Assembly: GCF_000426305.1 (NCBI RefSeq) | Contig: NZ_KE384518.1 | Span: 150,755-214,754, forward strand | Length of the DNA stretch: 64,000 nucleotides | DNA from: Anaerovorax odorimutans DSM 5092 | GTDB taxonomy: Bacteria; Bacillota; Clostridia; Peptostreptococcales; Anaerovoracaceae | Direction: 5' to 3' | In this document: positions 8,750 through 16,980 of the stretch, one piece after another | Position numbering within the stretch: position 1 is the stretch's first letter | Layout: each line of letters opens with the position of its first letter | Notes under the pieces: model-generated | Seen by the model: the letters and a program-made list of their open reading frames with translations, nothing else | Told to the model about the DNA's origin: nothing | Databases searched by the model: none | Program-made: the position numbers and the translations under genes

Positions 8750-9499
8750 TTAGTTCTTTAAATTCAATATGATTTTTTCCAGTTCTTCTTTCGTTATATT
8801 CCCTGATATATCAATTTTGTTATTATCTGCCTTATAAATTGCCATTAAATTATTTGTGAAATTGTCTTTCGATAAATAAATTGTCATATCATCTATAATC
8901 ATTTTTTCATCATAGTCTGATATTGTTAAATTAACTTGCTTAGAATCATTATATTCATACTGATTAATAATTAGTTTTTCTTTATTATTACTTTTAAATT
9001 CATATTTTATACAGTAAAAACTTTTATCTCTTTTTTTAATAGTTAAATTATTAAATTCATACCTTTTCGGAATATATTCCGGTATATAAATACCTTCACA
9101 ATATTTTTTTGCCCCGTCAAGATCCCTCCAATCTTCAATTAGAAATTCTTTTTCTACGCCTTCTTCAGTTAGATTTAAATTGTCCTTTTCAGTAATTAAT
9201 GTATCATCTTTATGTAAAAGAATCTGTTCCAACTTGCCCTTTACTGCGCTTACAGGTGTATTGTTAACCATAATCACCATAATATTTGTCATAAGAAAAA
9301 ATGCTGACACAACTGCTGCAATGGCAATAATTCTTGTAAAACAGTTGCGATTTTTCTTTTTACTTTGTTTTTTTCCTGCAATAATTTTTTTTATATATTC
9401 TTCGTCTATCTTTGTATATTTTAAATCTTTATAAAATCCTACATTTTCAGGCTCATTTTCTGTTGCCCCTTGTAAAATCTCACTTATCCTTTTGTTCAT
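8750..9499 (-). CDS. Probable anti-sigma factor, membrane-anchored, with DUF4367-like domain
   Basis: I start it at ATG 9499, with GAGAGG 10 nt upstream; this lies inside the sigma gene, so the two overlap by 20 bp and are probably translationally coupled. The 249-residue product has a basic cytoplasmic part (KKQSKKKNRN), one membrane segment at about 60-80 (IIAIAAVVSAFFLMTNIMVIMV) and an extracytoplasmic domain. That domain contains IPEYIPKRYEFNNLTIKKRDKSFY and IKYEFKSNNKEKLIINQYEY, the pattern of DUF4367 domains found on anti-sigma proteins of Firmicutes. Partner choice rests on the overlap with the sigma gene. Signal sensed is unknown. Confidence 0.75.
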   Translation of the reverse strand: MNKRISEILQGATENEPENVGFYKDLKYTKIDEEYIKKIIAGKKQSKKKNRNCFTRIIAIAAVVSAFFLMTNIMVIMVNNTPVSAVKGKLEQILLHKDDTLITEKDNLNLTEEGVEKEFLIEDWRDLDGAKKYCEGIYIPEYIPKRYEFNNLTIKKRDKSFYCIKYEFKSNNKEKLIINQYEYNDSKQVNLTISDYDEKMIIDDMTIYLSKDNFTNNLMAIYKADNNKIDISGNITKEELEKIILNLKN

Positions 9500-10034
9500 C
9501 AGTTTGCATCCTCTCAAAATATAATCTCTTTAAATCTCTCAAAGCCCTGTTGTTGTATGTTTTTATTGTGTTATAGTTGGTCCCAAATATTTTTGCTATT
9601 TCCACAAGTGAAATTCTATATATGTAATGTGCTCTTAATACTCTTGCGTATTTTGGTTTTAGCTTGCTCAATAATTCCACTATTTCTTCTTTTCGTTCTA
9701 ATTTTGCTAAAAAATCCGCAACATCCCCTTCAGCACTTTCATCTTGAACTTCTTCAAGATCTACATCCTTCCATTGGTTCCACTTCTTCTCTATATTATA
9801 ATACCTCGCTGTTTCGTTTTTTGCAATTTCAAAAAGCCAAGAAATCATTTTACTTGGCTCTCTAAGTCTGTGCAAACTTTCGTATGCTTTCATCATTGTA
9901 TTTTGAAGAATATCTTCTTTTGCAAAATTATCATATGTTAAAGTGTATATAAATTTTTGAACATCGTTACTGTTTTTTATAAGCTCTTTTTCTAACAAAT
10001 CAAAGAGCTCTTTCTTGTCATCCTTCTTCCTCAT
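9480..10034 (-). CDS. ECF-like RNA polymerase sigma factor
   Basis: A 184-residue sigma-70 family protein. Region 2 is seen in FIYTLTYDNFAKEDILQNTMMKAYESLHRLREPSKMISWLFEIAKNE, written here only by its landmarks: the AKEDILQNT acid helix and the SWLFEIAKNE core-binding end. Region 4 is LSKLKPKYARVLRAHYIYR then LVEIAKIFGTNYNTIKTY, a helix-turn-helix. ATG 10034 has AAGGTG 9 nt upstream; an upstream in-frame ATG at 10052 lacks one. The 5' end overlaps the XRE gene by 17 bp and the 3' end overlaps the anti-sigma gene, so the three form a tightly coupled operon. Targets are unknown; the nearby secreted-protein promoter is one candidate. Confidence 0.85.
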   Translation of the reverse strand: MRKKDDKKELFDLLEKELIKNSNDVQKFIYTLTYDNFAKEDILQNTMMKAYESLHRLREPSKMISWLFEIAKNETARYYNIEKKWNQWKDVDLEEVQDESAEGDVADFLAKLERKEEIVELLSKLKPKYARVLRAHYIYRISLVEIAKIFGTNYNTIKTYNNRALRDLKRLYFERMQTDEQKDK

Positions 10035-10401
10035 CTCCGTTTTCACCTTCATTTACTGCTGCAACAAAAATTCTCATCATTTGCTCTGCACGTTTTAATT
10101 GCGCATTATTACATACACTGAGAGGAGCTAAAATACTTTCCTTTATAAGATCGTTTTTATCCGTAATTTCCTTATTACTATATTCATAACCTTTTATTAT
10201 ATAATCAATAGATAAATTTAATATTTTTGAAAGCCTTACAAGTGTATTTACTGACATACCCTTTGTTCCATATTCAATATCACCGCAGAATTTACTTGAA
10301 ACACCAAGTTTTTCAGCCAACTTTTCTCTTGTAAGATTTAGGCTTTCTCTTTGGGTTCTTATTCTCCTTCCAATCTCTTTCAGATCTAACTCATCATTCA
10401 T
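10018..10401 (-). CDS. XRE-family transcriptional regulator
   Basis: The 127-residue protein carries an N-terminal Cro/C1-type helix-turn-helix (IGRRIRTQRESLNLTREKLA, then KLGVSSKFCGDIEYGTKGM, then VNTLVRLSKILNLSIDYII). The C-terminal 50 residues have no recognised domain and end in an acidic tail (EGENGDEEEG). ATG 10401 follows GGAG by 7 nt. It is the first gene of the XRE-sigma-anti-sigma operon. An XRE repressor at the head of a sigma operon suggests autoregulation, which is inference. Confidence 0.88.
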   Translation of the reverse strand: MNDELDLKEIGRRIRTQRESLNLTREKLAEKLGVSSKFCGDIEYGTKGMSVNTLVRLSKILNLSIDYIIKGYEYSNKEITDKNDLIKESILAPLSVCNNAQLKRAEQMMRIFVAAVNEGENGDEEEG

Positions 10402-10614
10402 ATTAAATCTCCATTCTATTCTCTGAACTTTTATATTTCTATTGTAATGTTAAAGGAACTTATTCAAAATAAACTGAAGATAGTATTATGTATAACTGTC
10501 AGTGTATTTTTATCATTTTTAGGCTGTTTTATACCCTTTAAAGTTAAAATTTGAATATTGAAAAAGAGAATTGTTTTTACTATTTTGGTTAAATTAATAA
10601 TTGGAGGTGTTAAA

Positions 10615-10779
10615 ATGACTGCAAAAAAAAGAAGACATGAAAAGTCTCAAAACTTTGTAAACAATAATTCAGAAAATTTTAATGACATTAAAAGTACCTA
10701 TCTCCCCGGCACAATTAAAAATCAAAACGTGGGGCATAACTCTAAAAAAGAAGGATTAGGGTTAAATATTGAAAAGTAA
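10615..10779 (+). CDS. Small basic protein of 54 residues, unknown
   Basis: ATG 10615 is preceded by GGAGGTG with 5-6 nt spacing, and a good terminator follows the stop, so this is likely a real gene. The product starts MTAKKRRHEKSQNF and is rich in Lys, Asn and Ser, with no membrane segment or Cys. I recognise no family; basic start and small size would suit a spore or nucleic-acid associated protein, but that is only a guess. A longer in-frame start at 10558 lacks a ribosome-binding site. Confidence 0.6.
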   Translation: MTAKKRRHEKSQNFVNNNSENFNDIKSTYLPGTIKNQNVGHNSKKEGLGLNIEK

Positions 10780-10781
10780 TA

Positions 10782-10812
10782 TTCTCAAGGCATCTGCCTT
10801 GGGAACTTTTTT
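10782..10812 (+). terminator. Terminator after the small basic protein
   Basis: CTCAAGGC pairs with GCCTTGGG across a short loop and is followed by AACTTTTTT. Confidence 0.8.
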
Positions 10813-10916
10813 AATAATCTTTTTAATTTTTCAATAAATCTCTTTACATAATAAATTTGTCTTCTTATTAAAGTAAATAAACTAAAATTGGAAAAAATAA
10901 GAGCAGCTAAGCACTA

Positions 10917-10946
10917 TTGACAATTTACTGCAAATTAGAGTAAAAT
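10917..10946 (+). promoter_or_regulatory. Sigma-A type promoter of the TolC-family gene
   Basis: TTGACA (10917-10922), an 18-bp spacer and TAAAAT (10941-10946) lie about 50 bp before the start codon at 10997. The -35 is perfect. Confidence 0.65.
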
Positions 10947-10996
10947 ATTTGTGACCCATTGGTCGGAATTTGAAGAAATACAAAGGAGAGGGATTA

Positions 10997-12178
10997 ATGA
11001 AAAAACAAATATCTGTAATAGTTCTAGTATTACTTTTAACTGCAAGTATAGGAGGATTTGCCTACGGAGCAGAAGAAGAACCTGTTGATACAGATACAAC
11101 TACTATTGTACCTGATATGAATTTTACTGGTACTGAAATTAAATTATCACTGGAACAAGCTACAAAACTGATGATGACAAGCAGTTCCGGTATCAATGAT
11201 GCAAAAGTAAAGCTAGAACAAGATAAAGCTTCTACAGAAAAAACTGCTCGTCAAGTTTCTCTTTTAAGGAAACAAGACAGAGAATCAAAAAGTACGGATT
11301 TTGTAGGCTCAAGTCCATCAAAAACTGAAAGAGAAATGGGAAAGCTAACTGTAGAATATCTTAAAGCACAAGCTGAAAATAACTACGAGGCTGCTGTAAA
11401 TAATTTAAAATCAAAATTATTTAAAATCTATTATGAGCTCCTGCAAGCAGAGGATCAAGTAAGAATCAGTAAAGAAAATGTACAAATTCAAGAAACTCTC
11501 TTAAAAAATGTACAATTAAAATACAGCTTGGGTACTGCTTCAAAACAAGATACACTACAGGCAGAAGTAGCTTTAAATCAGAAAAAAGTAGATTTACAGA
11601 CTGCTGAAAATGATCTAAAAGTGAAAAAAATGGAATTTAACCAATTTTTCGAATATCCTTTAATGCAAAATGTAAAATTAGCAGATACACTGGAAGCTCC
11701 TAAGCCTTCAAATATAAAACTTGCCGATGCTATAAAGCTTGCACTTAAAAACCGAAATGAAATTGCAGCTGCAAAATTCGGAGTTGAATATAAAACTTTA
11801 AATTTAAAAGAAACGGGAAATAATTACTCCGCAAGTTCAGGATATTATGTAACAGCTAAGGCTGAATTGTCTGAAGCCAAAAAAACAAATAGAGATACTC
11901 CGGGAGATATTGAGTTGGATGTTCGTTCTAAGTATATGGATATGGAAGCCAGTAAATCAGCTGTTGATTTAGCAAAAAAAAGTTTGGAAATGAGTAAGGA
12001 ATCCTTTAGATTGATGCAGCTATCATATGATGCAGGTCTAAAAACTCTTACAGATGTACAGAAGACACAAGTAGAGGCTTATAACGCTGAAGTATCTTAC
12101 TCAAAAAGTCTCTTAGCTTATAATTTGGCAACTATGGCTTATGAACAAGCTACAACTGTTGGCACAAAAGCTTTCTAA
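10997..12178 (+). CDS. TolC/OEP-family protein with signal peptide
   Basis: ATG 10997 follows AAAGGAGAGGG. The 393-residue protein has a signal peptide (QISVIVLVLLLTASIGGFAYGA). Two OEP-like halves follow, each with a long helix pair: ENNYEAAVNNLKSKLFKIYY with KNVQLKYSLGTASKQDTLQA in the first, and SAVDLAKKSLEMSKESFRLM with LSYDAGLKTLTDVQKTQVEA in the second. The Y-x-x-G-x-x-[ST] element repeated in both halves is the TolC-family mark. In Gram-negatives these form outer-membrane export channels. In an apparently one-membrane cell the role is unclear; family members do occur in clostridia. No efflux-pump partner is adjacent. It precedes the polymerase gene with a terminator between, so it is its own unit. 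Confidence 0.85.
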   Translation: MKKQISVIVLVLLLTASIGGFAYGAEEEPVDTDTTTIVPDMNFTGTEIKLSLEQATKLMMTSSSGINDAKVKLEQDKASTEKTARQVSLLRKQDRESKSTDFVGSSPSKTEREMGKLTVEYLKAQAENNYEAAVNNLKSKLFKIYYELLQAEDQVRISKENVQIQETLLKNVQLKYSLGTASKQDTLQAEVALNQKKVDLQTAENDLKVKKMEFNQFFEYPLMQNVKLADTLEAPKPSNIKLADAIKLALKNRNEIAAAKFGVEYKTLNLKETGNNYSASSGYYVTAKAELSEAKKTNRDTPGDIELDVRSKYMDMEASKSAVDLAKKSLEMSKESFRLMQLSYDAGLKTLTDVQKTQVEAYNAEVSYSKSLLAYNLATMAYEQATTVGTKAF

Positions 12179-12224
12179 GGGTAATTACCTAGAATACCTT
12201 ACAAATATAACAAATAAAAAATTT

Positions 12225-12256
12225 AACCCTTCACAATTAAGTGGAGGGTTTTGTTT
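12225..12256 (+). terminator. Terminator after the TolC-family gene
   Basis: AACCCTTCAC-AATTAA-GTGGAGGGTT is followed by TTGTTTT. One G-T wobble is in the stem. Confidence 0.85.
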
Positions 12257-12433
12257 TAGCCTGCGCTGCGAATAAAGTAACAGAACTTTAACTTGAAGAA
12301 ATCACCCCCATATTATATAATATATTGGAAATTTTGAAGATAATGAAAAACTGCATTTTATTATATTAAATAGGAATCTCAAGTTAAAATAAATTTTATA
12401 TATTACTTATTCATATATAATTGGAGGATGAAA

Positions 12434-14416
12434 ATGGCAAAAAAAACAAATGAGTCTAAAGAAAAAAAGCAGGCTCTTAAACAAAAAAATTCCGAATATT
12501 TATGGTCCATGAGCTTAGCTCCCAAAATAGGTGAAAGCACACCTTGGATTCAGATGCTTGTTATTTCTTTTTTTACTGCAATAATAATTCTGATAACAAG
12601 ATTGCACTCGTATAAGAGAGATTTGAGTGATTTTTATTGGAATGGCCCTCATGATGATTTTTCAGATTTTTTCAGTTACTTCAAAATGACAGCAATCTGT
12701 ATATGTGCAGGTTTAGTTATTATCTTTCTCTTATATCGAATATTTTCCCAATCCCTATATGTAAAAAAAAGCTTTGCCTATATTCCTATGCTTATATATT
12801 CCATATTTGTACTTTTATCTTATCTTTTTTCAGATTACAAGGAATTTGCTTGGTTAGGCTGGAATGATAGATTTGAAGGTACTATTGTATTATTATCTTA
12901 TATGATAATGCTTTTCTTTATTGTAAATTCTGTTAACACAGAAAAAAATGTAAAATGGATTATCTACCCTTTGGCCGGATCAAGTGTATTACTGTCACTA
13001 TTAGGTCTTTCACAAGCTTTAAACAAGGACTTTTTCAGAACAGTTATCGGGCAGAAATTACTCGTACCAAATGAGCTTACAAAAGAAGGCTATGTATGGG
13101 ATTTAATCGATAAAGCGAAAGAAAACGGTAAGCAATACCTTAGTTTTACCTTTCAACATAAAGAAATTTACCAAACAGTATATAATACCAACTATGTATC
13201 TTTTTACCTGACGCTGCTCATACCTCTATTTGGAATGTTGTTTATCAGATCCATATCAAAGGGAAAAGAAGCTCCTTTATGGACTAAAATTTGTTGGGGC
13301 GTGTTATTTGCACTAACTATATTCAACTTGATAGGCTCAGCTTCTTCCGGTGGGCTCTTAGGTCTTGCGGTGCTTGTAATAGTGGGTATAATTGTATTGA
13401 ATAAACGTATTCTTACATGGTGGAAACCCGTTATTATGCTTATTATTATTACAATAATTATAAGTGGAATTACTTATCAACGTTGGAGTACTGAATTATT
13501 AAGTGCTGTAGACGGTGTAATCGGTAAAAATGTTCAAACAAATGAGGCTGTTAATAATGATAAATCTGATAGTGAAACAGTAAAGCATCATATTGACTAT
13601 ATGGAAACTACAGGCTCTGCTTTAGCTCTCAGCATAGAGGGAAATGAACTCACTGTCAATACTTATATAGATGACCCTCTATCAGTGAAAATTTTGGATT
13701 CTGATGGTAAAAATCTTTCTTTAGCTGAAACAGATGTATCACCTGTTTATAAGATCGACGATAAACGATTTAATATGATTACAATCAGACCAGCACAAGA
13801 TAAAGATGGCAATAATTATATTATCGTTGGTACAGATGAATACGAATGGCCATTTAGGCTTACAAAAGGCGGTATCAAATACAGAACAGGAATGGCTACT
13901 TATACAGATCTATATAGAATTCACTCTATTGGATTTGAAAACAATCAGGGATTCGGCAGTGGACGTGGCTATATCTGGTCAAGAAGTCTGCCGTTAATAA
14001 AGGATACTCTGTTTATAGGTCATGGAGCTGATACTTATTGTGCATATTTCCCACATAATGATTATGTCGGTAAATACAACACACGTTTATTCTCTAGTAA
14101 TATAAATATTATTGTAGACAAACCTCATAATATGTACATTGGTATGGCAATAGGTACAGGATGTATTTCTGTTCTGGCACTGCTTGCATTATGGGCAATG
14201 TACATTATACAAAGCATCAAAATATACTGGAAAGAAAATTATACCACATATAATTCATATGTAGGTATTGGTATTTTCCTCGGTATTTGCGGCTTTTTAA
14301 TATCTGCCATCGTAAATGACAGTTCCGTTTCAGTCATGCCATTATTCTATGGACTGCTTGGAACAGGTATGGCAATTAATATAATGTTAAAACAAGCAAA
14401 AGAATCTTTATCGTAA
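12434..14416 (+). CDS. O-antigen ligase/polymerase-type membrane protein
   Basis: I use ATG 12434 (GGAGG 6 nt upstream); the in-frame ATG at 12428 touches the ribosome-binding site. The 660-residue protein has about a dozen membrane segments: residues 35-55, 85-105, 115-135, 150-168, 180-195, then clustered ones at 255-350, and three more after 570. A block such as LIGSASSGGLLGLAVLVIVG fits the Wzy/WaaL (PF04932) fold. Between about 350 and 565 lies a large soluble, beta-rich insert that ends in the conserved DKPHNMYIGMAIGTG loop. Such enzymes polymerise glycan repeats or transfer lipid-linked glycan to a protein or lipid. It sits just before the convergent glycan operon, so it is the best candidate for its polymerase or for the S-layer glycan ligase. 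Confidence 0.82.
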   Translation: MAKKTNESKEKKQALKQKNSEYLWSMSLAPKIGESTPWIQMLVISFFTAIIILITRLHSYKRDLSDFYWNGPHDDFSDFFSYFKMTAICICAGLVIIFLLYRIFSQSLYVKKSFAYIPMLIYSIFVLLSYLFSDYKEFAWLGWNDRFEGTIVLLSYMIMLFFIVNSVNTEKNVKWIIYPLAGSSVLLSLLGLSQALNKDFFRTVIGQKLLVPNELTKEGYVWDLIDKAKENGKQYLSFTFQHKEIYQTVYNTNYVSFYLTLLIPLFGMLFIRSISKGKEAPLWTKICWGVLFALTIFNLIGSASSGGLLGLAVLVIVGIIVLNKRILTWWKPVIMLIIITIIISGITYQRWSTELLSAVDGVIGKNVQTNEAVNNDKSDSETVKHHIDYMETTGSALALSIEGNELTVNTYIDDPLSVKILDSDGKNLSLAETDVSPVYKIDDKRFNMITIRPAQDKDGNNYIIVGTDEYEWPFRLTKGGIKYRTGMATYTDLYRIHSIGFENNQGFGSGRGYIWSRSLPLIKDTLFIGHGADTYCAYFPHNDYVGKYNTRLFSSNINIIVDKPHNMYIGMAIGTGCISVLALLALWAMYIIQSIKIYWKENYTTYNSYVGIGIFLGICGFLISAIVNDSSVSVMPLFYGLLGTGMAINIMLKQAKESLS

Positions 14417-14550
14417 AGACAATTAATTTTCTAAAAATGAATTATGAAATTAAAGATTTTTATTTGTAAATATGAGAAATATAATATCTTGATTTTTGCT
14501 TATTATTAATGTGATTTTGTTATATTTCATCTATAAGCAAAGCAAACATT

Positions 14551-14583
14551 AAAAAAATAGTGAAGTTTTATTGCTTCACTATT
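14551..14583 (-). terminator. Terminator of the long glycan operon
   Basis: In the minus direction AATAGTGAAG-loop-CTTCACTATT is followed by TTTTTT. The 5' arm overlaps the last codons of the aminotransferase gene. It closes the operon that starts near 31.9 kb. Confidence 0.85.
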
Positions 14584-15716
14584 TTCTTTATCATTTCACA
14601 AACATGTTTTACTTCTTCCGTTGTCAAGCTTGTGGAACAAGGTATGTTTAATATATTTTTTTCATAATAAGGTGCTTTTTCAATTTCAAAAGCTTCATAT
14701 CTCTCATATGGGCACAAAGTATGAATCAGTTTCCATATTGGCCTGCATTGAATTCCATTTCCTATTAATCTATCCATTAGCTCATTTCTTCCTATTCCCA
14801 GCTTTTCTTCATCAATCAACAATGAATAAAACCAATGGTTTGCACGCAATCCATCGTTAAACGGCAATAGGCGAATCCCTTGTAAACCTTTGGGAGAATC
14901 CTCATCAAGTAATTCTTTATACAAGTTATAATTTATTATTTTAGTTTTAATAAATCTTTCAATTTTATCTATCTGCGATACTCCAAGGGCTGCTTGAGTA
15001 TTTAACATTCTGTAATTATATCCAACTTCATCATGAATGAAATACAATGAATCCGTCTTAGCTGTTATACTGAGGTGCCTCATATGTTCCAAAATTTCTT
15101 CATCTTTGGCAACAATCATGCCTCCCCCACCTGTAGTTATTATCTTATTTGCATTAAATGAATATATACCTATATCTCCTATGGTTCCAGCGTAATGACC
15201 CTTGTACTTACCCTCTGTCACATAGGTGCCCAGAGCCTCTGTCGCATCCTCTAAGACCTTTAAGCCATACTTCTCTGCCAATTCCATTATACGTTCCATA
15301 TTTGCCAGATTACCGAAAATATGGACTGCTATAACAGCCTTAACTTTACCTCTGTTCTTTTTTAAGTATTCTTCTAATTTATTTGTATCAATGCATAAAC
15401 TGTCATCACAATCCATGAACACAGGTATCGCACCCTGATAAATAACAGGATTAACAGCAGCTACAAAAGTAAGGCTAGGAACAATCACTTTATCTTCTTT
15501 TCCTATTCCTAAAGCTTTAAGTGCTAAATGAATACCTGCCGTTCCACTTTGTGTAGATACAGCACTTTCCACTCCCACATATTCAGCTATCTTTTTTTCA
15601 AACTCACCAATAAATTTTCCACCAGTAGAAACCCATCCTGTTTCTATACATTCACGAAGGTTTTCTACTATTTCAATATCTAAATTTGGTACGCTTAATT
15701 GTATTTCTTTTTTCAT
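14568..15716 (-). CDS. legC: LegC-type PLP aminotransferase (DegT/DnrJ/EryC1 family)
   Basis: A 382-residue sugar aminotransferase. It has QLSVPNL and ETGWVSTGGKFIGEFE at the start, the PLP-phosphate binding GTAGIHLALKALG, the Asp-bearing LEDATEALGTY, and the Schiff-base Lys in GIYSFNANKIITTGGGGMI. NKIITTGGGGM with the opening SVPNL is close to LegC, which adds the 4-amino group in legionaminic acid synthesis; PglE of bacillosamine synthesis is the nearest alternative. It is the last gene of the operon, far from LegB (28.7-29.6 kb), and adjoins a PglD/NeuD-like acetyltransferase and a PglC-like transferase. ATG 15716 is preferred over a TTG 18 nt upstream. Confidence 0.85.
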   Translation of the reverse strand: MKKEIQLSVPNLDIEIVENLRECIETGWVSTGGKFIGEFEKKIAEYVGVESAVSTQSGTAGIHLALKALGIGKEDKVIVPSLTFVAAVNPVIYQGAIPVFMDCDDSLCIDTNKLEEYLKKNRGKVKAVIAVHIFGNLANMERIMELAEKYGLKVLEDATEALGTYVTEGKYKGHYAGTIGDIGIYSFNANKIITTGGGGMIVAKDEEILEHMRHLSITAKTDSLYFIHDEVGYNYRMLNTQAALGVSQIDKIERFIKTKIINYNLYKELLDEDSPKGLQGIRLLPFNDGLRANHWFYSLLIDEEKLGIGRNELMDRLIGNGIQCRPIWKLIHTLCPYERYEAFEIEKAPYYEKNILNIPCSTSLTTEEVKHVCEMIKKIVKQ

Positions 15717-15738
15717 ACGAATACTTCTCTCCAATTTT

Positions 15739-16365
15739 TTAAATCGCTTTAGCCGGAATACCTATTGCTGTTACATTATGGGGAATATCTGAAACAACTA
15801 CAGCTCCTGCTCCAATCATAGTATTTTCACCAATTTTTATTCCTTGTATTACTTTAGTTCCCGTGCCTAACATAGTCACATCTCCTACAGTTACATTTCC
15901 TGCTGTAGTTACTCCTGATGCTAAATGTACAAAGTCACCTATTCTATTATCATGTTCCACAATCGCCCCTGTATTAATAATTGTTTTTTTACCGATTTTG
16001 CTGTCAGCATTGATGATTGCACCCGGCATTACCACCGTACCCTCTTTAATTTCAACACCGCTTCCAATTATGGCACTGGGATGGATAACGCTCTGCCATT
16101 TGATTCCCTTATATTTGTCATAAATCTTCTTTCTTACGACATTTGAACCAATACCATCAATAACAGACACGTTGGAATCATTCTTATATTTTACTATATC
16201 ATCAATCATGCCAAGTATAGGATATCCCTTTATTTCTTTTTTGTTTATATCATCATCAAGAAAGCCTAAAATTTCTAAGTCCTCTTTTAAAATTAATTTT
16301 CTTGCAAGTATAATGTCTAAAATAACCTTGCTGTTTCCTCCTGCACCTAAAATTATGATCTTCAT
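15739..16365 (-). CDS. NeuD/PglD-family sugar O- or N-acetyltransferase
   Basis: The 208-residue protein has a small nucleotide-binding start (KIIILGAGGNSKVILDII) and a left-handed beta-helix of hexapeptide repeats from about residue 95 (IHPSAIIGSGVEIKEGTVVM, IGKKTIINTGAIVEHDNRIG). The catalytic His is in VEHDNRIG and the end motif is GIPAKAI. PglD-type enzymes acetylate the 4-amino group of UDP-4-amino sugars using acetyl-CoA. Sitting between the PglC-like transferase and the LegC-type aminotransferase, it probably works with the latter; LegH of the legionaminate route is equally possible. RBS GAGGATTAGAG precedes ATG 16365. Confidence 0.85.
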   Translation of the reverse strand: MKIIILGAGGNSKVILDIILARKLILKEDLEILGFLDDDINKKEIKGYPILGMIDDIVKYKNDSNVSVIDGIGSNVVRKKIYDKYKGIKWQSVIHPSAIIGSGVEIKEGTVVMPGAIINADSKIGKKTIINTGAIVEHDNRIGDFVHLASGVTTAGNVTVGDVTMLGTGTKVIQGIKIGENTMIGAGAVVVSDIPHNVTAIGIPAKAI

Positions 16366-16371
16366 ATTTCT

Positions 16372-16980
16372 CTAATCCTCTTCATTTCCCATAAACTCAC
16401 TCATAGTAGCTTCACCATGGGCATTTACTCCTGATCTTTTAAACACTACCATCAAAGTCATAAAAATTATCTTTATATCAAATAAAATTGACCAATGATC
16501 CACATACCATACATCTAATTTAAACTTCTCTTCCCAACTGATTGCGTTACGTCCATTGACCTGCGCCCATCCAGTAAGGCCCGGTCTCACTTCATGTCGG
16601 CGTGCCTGCGTTTTAGAATACCTATCTAAATATTGCACAAGCAATGGTCTTGGTCCTACAAAACTCATATCTCCCTTTAATATATTAAATAGCTCCGGTA
16701 ATTCATCTATGCTTGTTTTACGTAATATCTTACCAAAATTAGTAAGCCTATCCGCATCAGGCAGCAAATTTCCCGCTTTATCTTTTGCATCTGTCATGGT
16801 TCTGAATTTATACATGGTAAAAATTTTTCCATCTTTACCTGGTCTTTTCTGTTTGAATATAACAGGACTTCCAAGCATTACTTTTGCCAAAAAATACATG
16901 ACAAAAATTAATGGAGACAAACAAATAATCAATATTAGGGAAAAAACAATATCCAAAACTCTTTTAATCAAATTTTTCAT
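16372..16980 (-). CDS. PglC-like initiating glycosyl-1-phosphate transferase
   Basis: The 202-residue protein is the minimal monotopic phosphoglycosyl transferase. It has one N-terminal hydrophobic re-entrant helix (VLDIVFSLILIICLSPLIFV). Then come FKQKRPGKDGKIFTMYKFRT, the catalytic Asp-Glu in TSIDELPELFNIL, GDMSFVGPRPLL, and RPGLTGWAQVNGRN. It moves a sugar-1-phosphate from UDP-sugar to undecaprenyl phosphate, the first membrane step of the glycan. The substrate is likely a UDP-di-N-acetyl or N-acetyl-deoxy sugar made by neighbouring enzymes. It overlaps the WbuB-like gene by 17 bp. ATG 16980 is preferred to a TTG one codon earlier. Confidence 0.92.
   Translation of the reverse strand: MKNLIKRVLDIVFSLILIICLSPLIFVMYFLAKVMLGSPVIFKQKRPGKDGKIFTMYKFRTMTDAKDKAGNLLPDADRLTNFGKILRKTSIDELPELFNILKGDMSFVGPRPLLVQYLDRYSKTQARRHEVRPGLTGWAQVNGRNAISWEEKFKLDVWYVDHWSILFDIKIIFMTLMVVFKRSGVNAHGEATMSEFMGNEED

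Noticed and set aside
14568..16980. A certain bacillosamine (PglC/D/E) cassette
   Set aside because: The order fits, but the aminotransferase resembles LegC more than PglE (SVPNL start), so I kept the legionaminate call and gave the bacillosamine reading as an alternative.
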